A stretch of 64,000 nt of DNA. Origin: Arthrobacter sp. PsM3 (GTDB lineage Bacteria; Actinomycetota; Actinomycetes; Actinomycetales; Micrococcaceae). Location of the stretch: contig NZ_JARUXE010000009.1 of NCBI RefSeq assembly GCF_030433895.1, positions 62,001 to 126,000 of the forward strand. Direction: 5' to 3'. The notes below the pieces were generated by a model. The model saw only the letters and a list, made by a program, of their open reading frames with translations, ran no database searches and had not been told where the DNA came from. Every line of letters begins with the position of its first letter. Positions within the stretch are counted from its first letter, which is position 1. This document shows positions 23,061-31,699 of this stretch, one piece after another. The position numbers and the translations under genes are program-made.

Positions 23061-26009
23061 GTGAACTCAATACGGAAGACGACGGCGCTTCTCACAGCGT
23101 TTGTCGTTACTCTCGCCTCGCTCACTGCCGTGACGCTCTCGCCGGCCCTCGCTGAAACGACCCCAGCCCCCGCCTCGACGGCCTCGCCCACGCCCACGGC
23201 GACAGCGACGCCGTCGGCAGCCGGCTCCTCCGCGACCACCGCCACGCCGGTCCCGGCAGCGTCGCCCGTGCCGAGCCCCGCGCTGACCACGGCTCCCGCG
23301 GCAACGGCCGAGGCGCAGACCTTGGCCGCTCCGGAGCCGTTGTTCACGGAAGTCGTTGGCGGCAGCAGACCCACATCCAGTGCGTCCGTTGAGAGCACTG
23401 CGATGCAGGTGAGGAAGGGCGCCGAACAGCGCAAGGCAACCACCGAGGCCTATTCCCTCAGCCGCAGCGGTGACATCAAGGTGAGGCTGGTCATGGTCCA
23501 GCTGGCCGACAGGACGGCGACCATCCCGGAGGCGGACGCCCGTGCCGCCGTCGACACCAGCAGCCAGTACTGGCAGGCCATGTCGAACGGCAGGCTGTCC
23601 ATGAGCGTCGCCACGGTCGAAAACAGGACGAGCAAGGCAACGTCCACCCAAAGCTATTCGTCCATGATGAATACGATCGTCGCAGAAACCGGCTGGGTTC
23701 CCAGCCCCCTGACAGCAATGGTGGTCTTCGTTTCCTCACCCACGCTCTCCGACGGAGCCTACGGCGCCGGCTGGAGCTACAGCGGAACGAGCGGACGCGT
23801 CATTATGCCGCTCCCGGCGTCGCTGACCAGGAGCGTGCTGACGCACGAATTCGGCCACGTCCTGGGCCTGATGCACGCCAACAGGCTCCGGTGCGGGGAC
23901 GGGGCCGTGGACACCGCCACCAACGCTGACGGTTCGTTCGCGGACAGCACGTGCAGCGTGGAGGAATACAAGGACAACCTCGACGTGATGGGCGTCTCAC
24001 AGAGCAGCCAGCCGGTGGTCAGCTCCCCCATGTACGAATTCGGCGGATTCGGCGCCGGCGCCGAGGTCAGGAACCTGGGGAAGGCGGTCGGCAGGAATTC
24101 CTACCAGTTGCGGGCCTGGGGAAGCGCCGACGAGAGCCGCGCCCTGAAGTTCACCGATCCCGTCAGCGGGGAGGGCTACAACCTGGAACTTCGCCTTCCG
24201 GTGGGCAATGACGCGGCAACGGCGGTCAACGGTAACCGCGGAGTGAAGGTTGTCCAGGCATTCGGCGCAGGGTCCATCGCCCTCCAGCCCAACACCACGA
24301 CCTTCAACGGCTTTTACAGCTACAACCAGGCCTGGCAGGCCGGGCAGACCTTCACGACCCATGCCGGGACCAAGGTAACCATCGACTGGGTCTCGGATTC
24401 CGCCGCCGGGGTCACCATTGATGCCATGCCGGCGGCCAAGCCCGTGCTGGTCGCCCCCGGTGACTTCAACGGCGACGGAATCGCTGACCTGATCCAGCGC
24501 AAGGCCAACGGCGAGCTGTGGTTCTACCCGGGCGACGGCACCGGCAAGTCCGGTGCCGGCCAGCGGATCGGCACCGGCTGGGAGATCTACGACACCATCA
24601 TGGGGACCGGCGATTTCAACGGTGATGGCAGGAACGACCTCGTCGCCCGCAAATTCGACGGATCGCTCTGGTTCTACGCCGGCACCGGAAATGTCTCGGC
24701 GGGCAACGAGGGGTACACCGCGGCGGTCAAGATCGGCAACTTCGGCTGGGACGCCTTCAATGCGCTCCTGGGCGTGCGCGACTTCGACGGCGACGGCAGG
24801 CCGGACATCCTGGCCCGGCGCCCCGACGGCGTGCTGCTGCTCTACCCGGGAATGGGCACGGGCTGGCCGGGACCCCCCCGTCAGATCGACTACGGCTGGG
24901 ACATCTTTGACCAGCTGATCCCGATCCAGGATTTCAACGGCGACGGAACCAACGACCTGGCGGCACGGCGCCCGGACGGAACGCTTTGGCTGTATTCCAA
25001 CTCCGGGCCCGCGAAGCTCGTCCAGCCCCAGCAGATTGGGTCAGGCTGGGGAATCTATACGACCATCCTGGGCACCGGCGACGCCAACGGGGACCGCACG
25101 GCCGACTTCGTGGCCAGCCAGGCCGACGGAAACGTCTTCTTCTACGCCGGGACCGCCATGCGGGACGAGGGGTACAGCAGCGCGCGGAAGATCGGCGACT
25201 TCGGCTGGGACGTCTTCGATTCCCTGACGGCCGTCGGGGATTTCAACGGCGACAAGGTCGGAGACCTGCTGGCCCGGAAGCCGGACGGAACACTGTGGTT
25301 CTATCCCGGCGACGGGAAGGGCGCCTACGGTGTGCCGCGGAAGATCGGCGACTTCGGCTGGGATGTGTTCAATGCGCTGGTCAGCGTCGGGGACTTCACG
25401 GGGGACGGAAAGAGCGACCTCGTCGCCCGGAAGCCCGACGGCAGCCTGTGGATCTACCCCGGCACCGGCCGGGTCGACGCCACCGACCCCGGTTACACGG
25501 CGCCGAAAAAAATCGGCACGGCCGGCTGGGACGCCTTCACCGCCCTGACCGGAACCGGGGACCTGAACGGGGACGGAAAGAACGACCTCATGGCAAGGAA
25601 ATCCGACGGTTCGCTCTGGCTGTACCGCGGCACGGGCACCATCAGCGGAACCAACGAAGGTTACTCCTCGCCGGTCAAGATCGGCGACTACGGCTGGGAA
25701 GTCTTCGACAAGCTCTTCGGCGCCGGTGACTTCAACGCCGACGGAAAGAATGACATCGTCGCCAGGAAGTTCGACGGCACCCTGTGGATGTACCCGGGAG
25801 ACGGCACGGGAAAGCTTTCCGTCCCGCGCAGGATCGGCTCAGGCTGGAACGTGTTTGACACCGTCCTGGGCGCCGGAAACCTGAACGCGGACAGCTTCCC
25901 CGACCTGGTGGCCCGCAGGCCCGACGGTTCGCTCTGGGCCTACTCGGGAACAGGCATGCAGCCGAACGAGGGCTACCTCCCCCGGACCTTCACGGGTTCG
26001 GTGTCGTAG
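23061..26009 (+). CDS. Secreted metzincin-type metalloprotease with ten C-terminal FG-GAP/VCBS-like repeats
   Basis: This 982-aa exported protein starts with signal peptide MNSIRKTTALLTAFVVTLAS, cleaved near ALA-ETT, followed by a Pro/Ala/Thr-rich linker to about residue 75. The catalytic domain has HEFGHVLGLMH at residues 262-272, a metzincin zinc site, and a downstream VMG that may be the Met-turn. It resembles the gametolysin (M11) type. From about residue 465 to the end there are ten repeats of ~50 residues built on GDFNGDGxxDLxARxxDGxLWxYPG with GWDxF. These are likely calcium-binding beta-propeller blades. The start is GTG with a weak ribosome site. The transcript ends at a strong terminator. 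Confidence 0.88.
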   Translation: MNSIRKTTALLTAFVVTLASLTAVTLSPALAETTPAPASTASPTPTATATPSAAGSSATTATPVPAASPVPSPALTTAPAATAEAQTLAAPEPLFTEVVGGSRPTSSASVESTAMQVRKGAEQRKATTEAYSLSRSGDIKVRLVMVQLADRTATIPEADARAAVDTSSQYWQAMSNGRLSMSVATVENRTSKATSTQSYSSMMNTIVAETGWVPSPLTAMVVFVSSPTLSDGAYGAGWSYSGTSGRVIMPLPASLTRSVLTHEFGHVLGLMHANRLRCGDGAVDTATNADGSFADSTCSVEEYKDNLDVMGVSQSSQPVVSSPMYEFGGFGAGAEVRNLGKAVGRNSYQLRAWGSADESRALKFTDPVSGEGYNLELRLPVGNDAATAVNGNRGVKVVQAFGAGSIALQPNTTTFNGFYSYNQAWQAGQTFTTHAGTKVTIDWVSDSAAGVTIDAMPAAKPVLVAPGDFNGDGIADLIQRKANGELWFYPGDGTGKSGAGQRIGTGWEIYDTIMGTGDFNGDGRNDLVARKFDGSLWFYAGTGNVSAGNEGYTAAVKIGNFGWDAFNALLGVRDFDGDGRPDILARRPDGVLLLYPGMGTGWPGPPRQIDYGWDIFDQLIPIQDFNGDGTNDLAARRPDGTLWLYSNSGPAKLVQPQQIGSGWGIYTTILGTGDANGDRTADFVASQADGNVFFYAGTAMRDEGYSSARKIGDFGWDVFDSLTAVGDFNGDKVGDLLARKPDGTLWFYPGDGKGAYGVPRKIGDFGWDVFNALVSVGDFTGDGKSDLVARKPDGSLWIYPGTGRVDATDPGYTAPKKIGTAGWDAFTALTGTGDLNGDGKNDLMARKSDGSLWLYRGTGTISGTNEGYSSPVKIGDYGWEVFDKLFGAGDFNADGKNDIVARKFDGTLWMYPGDGTGKLSVPRRIGSGWNVFDTVLGAGNLNADSFPDLVARRPDGSLWAYSGTGMQPNEGYLPRTFTGSVS

Positions 26010-26040
26010 GCCGGGGCTGCACCCGGGAGCCCGGGAGGTG

Positions 26041-26080
26041 AGAGGAAGGGCCGGAGCGTCAGCGATCCGGCCCTTCCTCT
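26041..26080 (+). terminator. Terminator of the metalloprotease gene
   Basis: AGAGGAAGGGCCGGA (26041-26055) pairs perfectly with TCCGGCCCTTCCTCT (26066-26080) around a 10-nt loop, 31 nt after the stop. It may also serve the convergent antiporter gene. Confidence 0.8.
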
Positions 26081-26154
26081 GTTAACCCGCGGCGCCGCCG
26101 GAGCGCGCTGCGCCGCCGGCCTGCTCCGGCAGGCAGCTCGGGGGCGACTCCGGC

Positions 26155-26232
26155 CGACGCCGTCGGGGTACTCCGGCGGGGTACTCCGGCGGGCGACGCC
26201 GTCAGGCTCCTCCGGCGGCCTACTCCGGCATG
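26155..26232. repeat. Short interspersed repeats downstream of the antiporter gene
   Basis: GGGGTACTCCGGCGG occurs twice with a 13-bp period (26165-26192), TACTCCGGC recurs at the antiporter's own stop, and CGACGCCGTC occurs at 26155-26164 and 26194-26203. They look like slippage copies of the gene end. Confidence 0.5.
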
Positions 26233-27788
26233 ATCATGGTGCGCAGATCCAGCTGCCGCAGGACCCGGTCCGCAACCTCGGGGTCCATGCCGGGCTCGTT
26301 GCGGGCCGCGACGACTTCCTGGCGGGCCGCATCGAGCGCGATCGTCTGCACGGCAATCGCCAGCTCCCGTCCGCGTTGGCGCAGCTCCCCCACACTTTCG
26401 TTGCGGATGCTGCCGTCGAGGAGTTCAGCGTGCAGCCGGGTCATTTTCTCCTTGACCAGCGCCACCTTCTCCGGCGGCAGCTCCTTCATCAGCTCGTTCG
26501 CCTTCAGCGCCGCGATCGCCGCCTCCTGTGCGCGCCGGGCGAGTACCCGTGCGGCGTCGCGCTCTTCCGAGCCGTCACCCGAAGCCTTCAGGGCCCGCAT
26601 GAGCCACGGCAGGGTCAGCCCCGGGAGCACCAGGGTGGCCAGCAGGACCGCGCAGGCTATGACGATGAGCTGGCTCCGGGCCGGGAACGGGCTACCGTCG
26701 GCAACGGTCAGCGGGAGCGCCAGGGCGAGGGCCAGGGTGGCGAGTCCGCGCATGCCGCACCAGGTGAGGATGAGGACTTCCTTGGCGGAGGTCGGCCGCA
26801 GGGAATCCCGGGTGCGCGCCAGGCCGGACATCATGGCCATCCACGCAAACCGGACAGCGAACACCAGCACGCACACCACCACGGCGTTGCCGATCATGCC
26901 GACGATGCCGTCGCCTTCATCACGGACGACCTGCCGCACCTCCAGCCCCACCAGGCCGAACGCCAGCCCGGTGACCAGCAGCTCCACGACGTCCCAGAAG
27001 GCGCTGCGGGTGACCCGCTCGGCGGCGTCCTGCGGCCGGGCGTGCCGCTGGATCTCCAGGGCGGTGACGACGACGGCGATCACACCCGAGGCGTGAACCT
27101 CCTCGGCGAGGATGTAGGCCGCGAACGGCACTACCAGGGTGACGGCGCTGCGGGCCACCATGGACTGCACCAGCCGGGTGATCAGGCTGGTGAGCCAGCC
27201 CATGCCGATGCCCACGGCCACCGCGACCGCCGCGCCGAGCACAAACTGCAGGGCCACGTCGGGTGAGAACTGGGTGCCGGAGACGGTCGCGGCGACCGCG
27301 GCCTGGAAAATGACGATGGCCGCGGCGTCGTTGAAGAGGCCCTCGCTTTGGAGCACGGTGATGAGCCGCCGGGGCATGTGGACGCGGCCGGCGATGGACT
27401 CCACGGCCACCGGATCCGGCGGGGCGACCATGGCGCCGAGGGCGATCGCCGCGGGAATACCGATCCCCGGGATCAGGAGCCAGGCCGCCCCGGCCACCAC
27501 CGCGGTCGAGACCACCACGAGGGCCACGGCAAGCATCAGCAGGGTGCGCCACCGGACCCGGAACACGGCCCAGGAACTGCGCTGGGCCGTGGCGAAGAGC
27601 AAGGGCGGCAGGAAGATGGGCAGGATCAGTTCCGGCGAGATGGACATCTCCGGAAACCCCGGAATGAAGGTCAGCGAGGCGGCCAGGATGAGCATCAGGA
27701 CCGGAAACGGCAGCCGCAGCCGGTCCCCGATGCCGACCGCCACCACGGTGGCCAGCAGGAGTCCAATGATGAGTGCCAGCTGGTCCAT
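26220..27788 (-). CDS. Na+/H+ antiporter of the CPA1 family
   Basis: This 522-aa protein has about twelve membrane spans in residues 1-400. It carries FNDAAAIVIFQAAV (conserved ND pair of CPA1 exchangers), APPDPVAVESIAG, and a later TWCGMRGLATLALAL. A hydrophilic C-terminal tail of about 110 residues is rich in Arg and Glu (LARRAQEAAIAALKANELMKEL) and is probably regulatory. It exchanges cytoplasmic sodium or potassium for external protons in pH and salt homeostasis. The gene is single and convergent with the metalloprotease. Confidence 0.92.
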   Translation of the reverse strand: MDQLALIIGLLLATVVAVGIGDRLRLPFPVLMLILAASLTFIPGFPEMSISPELILPIFLPPLLFATAQRSSWAVFRVRWRTLLMLAVALVVVSTAVVAGAAWLLIPGIGIPAAIALGAMVAPPDPVAVESIAGRVHMPRRLITVLQSEGLFNDAAAIVIFQAAVAATVSGTQFSPDVALQFVLGAAVAVAVGIGMGWLTSLITRLVQSMVARSAVTLVVPFAAYILAEEVHASGVIAVVVTALEIQRHARPQDAAERVTRSAFWDVVELLVTGLAFGLVGLEVRQVVRDEGDGIVGMIGNAVVVCVLVFAVRFAWMAMMSGLARTRDSLRPTSAKEVLILTWCGMRGLATLALALALPLTVADGSPFPARSQLIVIACAVLLATLVLPGLTLPWLMRALKASGDGSEERDAARVLARRAQEAAIAALKANELMKELPPEKVALVKEKMTRLHAELLDGSIRNESVGELRQRGRELAIAVQTIALDAARQEVVAARNEPGMDPEVADRVLRQLDLRTMIMPE

Positions 27789-27909
27789 AGGCCCACTTTC
27801 CCGGGAGTCGTCGGGTCAGGCCGCTGCGTTGGATGAGCCGGCCGCCCCCACCACCCTATCGGCACCTGCCGGGCGCAAGCCGGCAGGCGTCCGGCGGCCC
27901 GCCGCCCGA

Positions 27910-28569
27910 TTAGCTCACTGGCTCCAGGGCGGCCGCCAGGGGCAGCGTGCCGTCCCGGAATTCGATGGTGCGCCCGGCCGTTGATGGCAGGCCCAGCACC
28001 GCGGCCGCGACGAGGGCCACGTTGGCACGTGCCGTTTCCGAGCCGCCGGAAGTGTCCGCGGGGTTGACTTCGATCAGGCCGTTTCCGGGCCCGTCCGTGA
28101 GCGCTCCCGGGCCCAGGATGGTCCAGTCCAGGGCCGTCCCGCGCAGATAGGCGTCCGCTGCGGCCTTGGCCTCGGCGTACGCGTAGAAACTGTTGTCCTC
28201 GGGGACGCCGTGGTCCGGCCCGGCACCAAGATAGGAGACCATGAGGTACCGCCCGACGCCGGCTTCGGCCGCCGCGTCCATCGACCGGATGGCAGCGTCC
28301 CGGTCCACCGCATAGGTCCGCTCGGGGCTTCCGCCGCCCGCGCCGGCCGACCAGACCACGGCATCATGGCTCCTCAGCGCCTCGGCGATCTCCGCCGTCG
28401 TCGAATTTTCAACATCCAGCACAACGGGAGTGGCGCCCGTGGCCGCGACGTCCTCCCGGTGGCCCGGGTTCCGGATAAACGACGTCACGTCCGTTCCCTC
28501 CCCGGAAAGGATGCGGGACAGTTCCAGAGCCACTTTGCCGTGGCCGCCAATGATTGCGATTCGCGTCAT
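27910..28569 (-). CDS. NAD(P)-binding atypical short-chain dehydrogenase (NmrA/YwnB-like)
   Basis: This protein of 219 aa has the Rossmann motif IAIIGGHGKVALELSRIL (GxxGxxG type), then SFIRNPGHREDV, VWSAGAGGG and YLMVSYLGAG. It lacks the YxxxK catalytic pair in its usual spacing, although YAYAEAKAAAD resembles it. Such proteins are sugar-epimerase-like or quinone-reductase-like and often redox sensors. The start is the ATG six codons inside the longest open frame, where the family begins (MTRIAIIGG). The gene is monocistronic. Confidence 0.88.
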   Translation of the reverse strand: MTRIAIIGGHGKVALELSRILSGEGTDVTSFIRNPGHREDVAATGATPVVLDVENSTTAEIAEALRSHDAVVWSAGAGGGSPERTYAVDRDAAIRSMDAAAEAGVGRYLMVSYLGAGPDHGVPEDNSFYAYAEAKAAADAYLRGTALDWTILGPGALTDGPGNGLIEVNPADTSGGSETARANVALVAAAVLGLPSTAGRTIEFRDGTLPLAAALEPVS

Positions 28570-28600
28570 GGACCCATTCTGTCCCACAACCGCGCCCCGG

Positions 28601-28671
28601 CCCCCGTTGCGCTATCACTTATCGCGGCCAAAACGCCCGGTTAAGCACCAAAAGTGATAGCGCAAAGGGGG
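28601..28671. repeat. 71-bp palindromic intergenic element (type B)
   Basis: TTGCGCTATCACTT (28607-28620) pairs with AAGTGATAGCGCAA (28652-28665). After one mismatch, CCCCC (28601-28605) pairs with GGGGG (28667-28671). The whole forms a long stem with a 31-nt loop. It lies between the dehydrogenase start and the tRNA-Met gene and looks like a REP/ERIC-type element. Confidence 0.75.
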
Positions 28672-28716
28672 TTAAAACAAAAGGACCCCACAGGCCGGGC
28701 CTGCAGAGTCTTTCTG

Positions 28717-28790
28717 TAGCGGCGGGGAGGCTCGATCTCCCGACCTCACGATTATGAGTCGTGCGCTCTAACCAACTGAGCTACGCCGCC
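28717..28790 (-). tRNA. tRNA-Met (anticodon CAT), elongator type
   Basis: The 74-nt cloverleaf reads GGCGGCGTAGCTCAGTTGG at its 5' end. The anticodon stem/loop is CACGA-CTCATAA-TCGTG, and the T arm is GGGAG-ATCGAGC-CTCCC. The stem lacks the three G:C pairs of initiator tRNA, so it is elongator Met; a lysidine-modified tRNA-Ile2 also reads CAT and cannot be strictly excluded. The acceptor closes with a G1:U72 wobble. CCA is not encoded. Confidence 0.92.
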
Positions 28791-28852
28791 ATAAATGAGG
28801 AAAACCTGCGCTAAGCCGGTCAAAAACCGCCTTGACACAGGCCCTCATTCAG

Positions 28853-28924
28853 AGCCCCCCACCGGAATCGATCCGGTGACCTCGTTCTTACCAAGAACGC
28901 GCTCTACCACTGAGCTAGGGGGGC
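28853..28924 (-). tRNA. tRNA-Thr (anticodon GGT)
   Basis: The 72-nt cloverleaf has acceptor GCCCCCC/GGGGGGC, D arm AGCTCAGTGGTAGAGC, and anticodon stem/loop CGTTC-TTGGTAA-GAACG with GGT. The T arm is CCGGA-TCGATTC-CGGT. The 3' CCA is not encoded. It lies 62 nt upstream of tRNA-Met on the same strand, so the pair is probably one transcript. Confidence 0.93.
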
Positions 28925-29093
28925 AACGAGTAAATACTCTACCGGAAGATTCCGCTCCCAACAAATCGGCACCGGGAGGGCTCCCAAAGCGTCAAAATCG
29001 GCGGAAATCGGGCCTGTAGGAGGCCCGGCGACGGCCCGCGGGTGGGCCTGGAGCACCGCCGGGCTCCCGGATGTGACCAAGGGAACTTAACGA

Positions 29094-29125
29094 AAAACGG
29101 GCCGGCTCTGGAGCCGGCCCGTTTT
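29094..29125 (-). terminator. Terminator of the DEAD-box helicase gene
   Basis: AAAACGGGCCGGCTC and GAGCCGGCCCGTTTT are perfect 15-bp arms with a 2-nt loop, 30 nt past the helicase stop. On the minus strand the stem runs into TTTTTCG, a classic intrinsic terminator. Confidence 0.9.
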
Positions 29126-29155
29126 CAGGGTGAGTCAGTGTTTAGCAGCTCATGG

Positions 29156-31306
29156 TTACCACTTGGTGCGGGGCTTGAAGCCGCCTTCGGTGCGCGGCTT
29201 GCGGGCCGCATCGGAGCCGACGCCACGCTCGTTGCGGTCGCTGAAGGAGCGTCCGCCACGGTCAGCGGAAGTCCGCTCGCCGTCGTTCTTGCGGAATTCG
29301 CGCTTGAAGCCGCCGTTGCCCTTGAAGTTGCCGCCACGGTCGCCGCCGCCGGAGTAACCGCCGCGGCTGCCGCCCTGGCCGCCACCCTGGTAGCCGCCAC
29401 GCTCGCCGCCGCGGTCGCTCGCGGGCGAACGGCCGTTGTCCAGCTCGAGGTGGATCAGCTCGCCGCCGATCCGGGTGCGGGACAGCGCCTTCAGCTGGTC
29501 GGCGCTGAGGTCCGCGGGAAGCTCCACGAGGGAGTGGTCCGCACGGATGTCGATGCCGCCGATCTGGGCCGAGGAGATGCCGCCCTCGTTGGCAATGGCG
29601 CCAACGATGGAACCCGGCATAACGCGCTGACGGCGTCCGACGGCGATCCGGTAGGTGGCGTTGCCCTCGGTCAGGGTGCGGGTCGGGCCGCGTGAGCCGA
29701 AGCCGTCCTTGGACCGCTCGCGCTTCTGGAACTCAGGAGCAGCAGGCAGTTCCTTGACCAGGAGCGGCTGGCCGCCCTGGGCCATGACGGCCAGCGCAGC
29801 AGCGATCTCCGACGCCGGGACGTTGTGCTCTTCTTCGTACGAGGAGATGAGGTCGCGGAATGCGGCGACGTCCTCGGACGCAAGCGTCTCCGTGATCTTC
29901 TCGGCAAACTTGCCCAGGCGAAGGGTGTTGACCGATTCCGCGGTCGGCAGGTGCATCTGCTCGACCGGCTGGCGGGTCGCCTTTTCAATGGAACGCAGCA
30001 GGTACTTCTCCCGCGGCGTCATGAAGAGGATCGCGTCACCGGAACGGCCTGCACGGCCGGTACGGCCAATGCGGTGCACGTAGGACTCGGTGTCGTGGGG
30101 GATGTCGTAGTTGACCACGTGGCTGACGCGCTCGACGTCAAGGCCGCGGGCCGCGACGTCGGTGGCGACGAGGATGTCGATCTTTCCGTCACGCAGGGCC
30201 TCAACGGTGCGCTCGCGCTGCTGCTGCGGGATGTCGCCATTAATGGCAGCAGCCTGGAAGCCCCGTGAACGCAGCTTGTCGGCCAGGTCCTCCGTCGCCA
30301 TCTTGGTGCGGACGAAGGCGATGACGCCTTCGAACTCTTCAACCTCGAGGATGCGGGTCAGTGCGTCGAGCTTGTGCGGGCCCATGACCTGCAGGTAACG
30401 CTGGCGGGTGTTCGCGCCGGTGGTGGTCTTGGACTTGACCTGGACCTCGGCCGGGTTGTTCAGGTACTGCTTCGACAGCCGGCGGATCTGGCTCGGCATC
30501 GTGGCGGAGAACAGTGCAACCTGGCGGCCCTCGGGGGTCTGCTGGAAGATCTGCTCAACGTCTTCGGCGAAGCCCATGCGGAGCATCTCGTCAGCCTCGT
30601 CCAGCACCAGGTACTGGAGTTCGGACAGGTCGAGGGAGCCCTTGGCGATGTGGTCGATCACACGGCCGGGGGTACCGACAACAACCTGGGCGCCGCGGCG
30701 CAGGCCAGCGAGCTGGGGGCCGTAGGCGGAGCCGCCGTACACCGGGAGGACGGTGAAGTCATCGATGTGCTTGGCGTAGGAGGTGAAGGCCTCGGCGACC
30801 TGGAGTGCGAGCTCACGGGTCGGAGCGAGCACCAGGGCCTGGGTCTTGCGGGACGGGCCGTTGAGGTCGTGGAGCTCGGCCAGGCGGGACAGTGCCGGTA
30901 CTGCGAATGCTGCAGTCTTACCGGTGCCCGTCTGGGCCAGGCCCACGACGTCGCGGCCTTCGAGCAGCAGCGGAATGGTTGCTGCCTGGATCGGGGACGG
31001 CTTCTCGTAGCCGACGTCCTGCAGGGCAGCCAGGACACGGGCGTCGATGCCGAGGTCAACGAACTTGACGCCTTCTTCTTCGTCCTCGTCCTTGGCCGGG
31101 GCGGCCTGGGTGTCAGCCTTGTCGTTGGCCGGGGCGGCCGTGGTGTCAGCCTGCGGTGCGGTCTCGGCAGCAGCCGGAACCTCAACGGGGGCAGGAGCCT
31201 CGGTGAATACCGGGGCGGTGCCGGCTGCGGGGGCAGCCGTTTCAGAAGTCTCGACGTCGCTCTGAATGTTTTCGGTTTCGACGGAGTTGTTCTGAGTTTC
31301 GGGCAT
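29156..31306 (-). CDS. deaD: DEAD-box RNA helicase, CsdA/DeaD type
   Basis: This ATP-dependent RNA helicase of 716 aa probably acts in cold adaptation, ribosome assembly or RNA decay. After an Ala/Glu-rich N-terminal extension (residues 1-80) come the Q motif, AQTGTGKT with K130, and PTRELALQ. DEAD lies at 236-239, then SAT, and RIGRTGRAGR. A DbpA-type RNA-binding domain lies near residues 545-620 (TYRIAVGRRQRVMPGSIVGA). The Arg/Gly-rich tail (RGGYQGGGQGGSRGGYSGGG) would bind RNA nonspecifically. The start was chosen for its GAGGA site about 10 nt upstream; an in-frame ATG at 31327 is the alternative. Confidence 0.95.
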   Translation of the reverse strand: MPETQNNSVETENIQSDVETSETAAPAAGTAPVFTEAPAPVEVPAAAETAPQADTTAAPANDKADTQAAPAKDEDEEEGVKFVDLGIDARVLAALQDVGYEKPSPIQAATIPLLLEGRDVVGLAQTGTGKTAAFAVPALSRLAELHDLNGPSRKTQALVLAPTRELALQVAEAFTSYAKHIDDFTVLPVYGGSAYGPQLAGLRRGAQVVVGTPGRVIDHIAKGSLDLSELQYLVLDEADEMLRMGFAEDVEQIFQQTPEGRQVALFSATMPSQIRRLSKQYLNNPAEVQVKSKTTTGANTRQRYLQVMGPHKLDALTRILEVEEFEGVIAFVRTKMATEDLADKLRSRGFQAAAINGDIPQQQRERTVEALRDGKIDILVATDVAARGLDVERVSHVVNYDIPHDTESYVHRIGRTGRAGRSGDAILFMTPREKYLLRSIEKATRQPVEQMHLPTAESVNTLRLGKFAEKITETLASEDVAAFRDLISSYEEEHNVPASEIAAALAVMAQGGQPLLVKELPAAPEFQKRERSKDGFGSRGPTRTLTEGNATYRIAVGRRQRVMPGSIVGAIANEGGISSAQIGGIDIRADHSLVELPADLSADQLKALSRTRIGGELIHLELDNGRSPASDRGGERGGYQGGGQGGSRGGYSGGGDRGGNFKGNGGFKREFRKNDGERTSADRGGRSFSDRNERGVGSDAARKPRTEGGFKPRTKW

Positions 31307-31699
31307 AGGTGAAATATCCTCATCCATAGGGGCCAAGCGGCACAACCCGAGGTGAGCGGGGCCGCAGTACGCGTGACACAAAATCGCCGGGCATACTTTG
31401 ACCGGCCGGTCACATAGAAGCCCGGCGCTTTCGCAATCCCGTGGCAGGACTTCCCGCTGCAACTCTTGGCTGCTATCCCAGCAGTCTGTACAGCGTTTTC
31501 TTTAGCCGGCTCTCCCTATGAAAATGCCCGCATCTCAATTGCGCGGGCCCCAACACTTACCAGTCTTGCCTCAAGAATTGGGCAGGAAATAAGGGATTTC
31601 CGGAGTGGGGGATAGTTCAATTGTAGGGCATGGATCCGCCCTTGGGTAACCCGGGAGCCCACGACGGCGGTGAGCTTGCGCACACGGGCCCCCGGCCCG
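31307..31699 (-). other. 393-nt gap holding the helicase leader; no gene seen
   Basis: No convincing coding region is present. The proximal ~200 nt are probably a long 5' leader of the helicase mRNA, as is common for cold-regulated helicase genes. A small GC hairpin at 31526-31548 lies in the distal part. No riboswitch family is recognisable. Confidence 0.5.
31526..31548 (-). terminator. Weak terminator-like hairpin downstream of the MOSC gene
   Basis: GCCCGC (31526-31531) pairs with GCGGGC (31543-31548), followed on the minus strand by ATTTTC. The stem is only 6 bp and about 150 nt past the MOSC stop, so support is modest. Confidence 0.35.

Noticed and set aside
24460..26000. Regularly spaced DNA repeats that might suggest a CRISPR array
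   Set aside because: They are coding repeats of about 150 bp in one open frame with varying sequence, producing ten protein repeats; there are no identical repeats with unique spacers and no cas genes.
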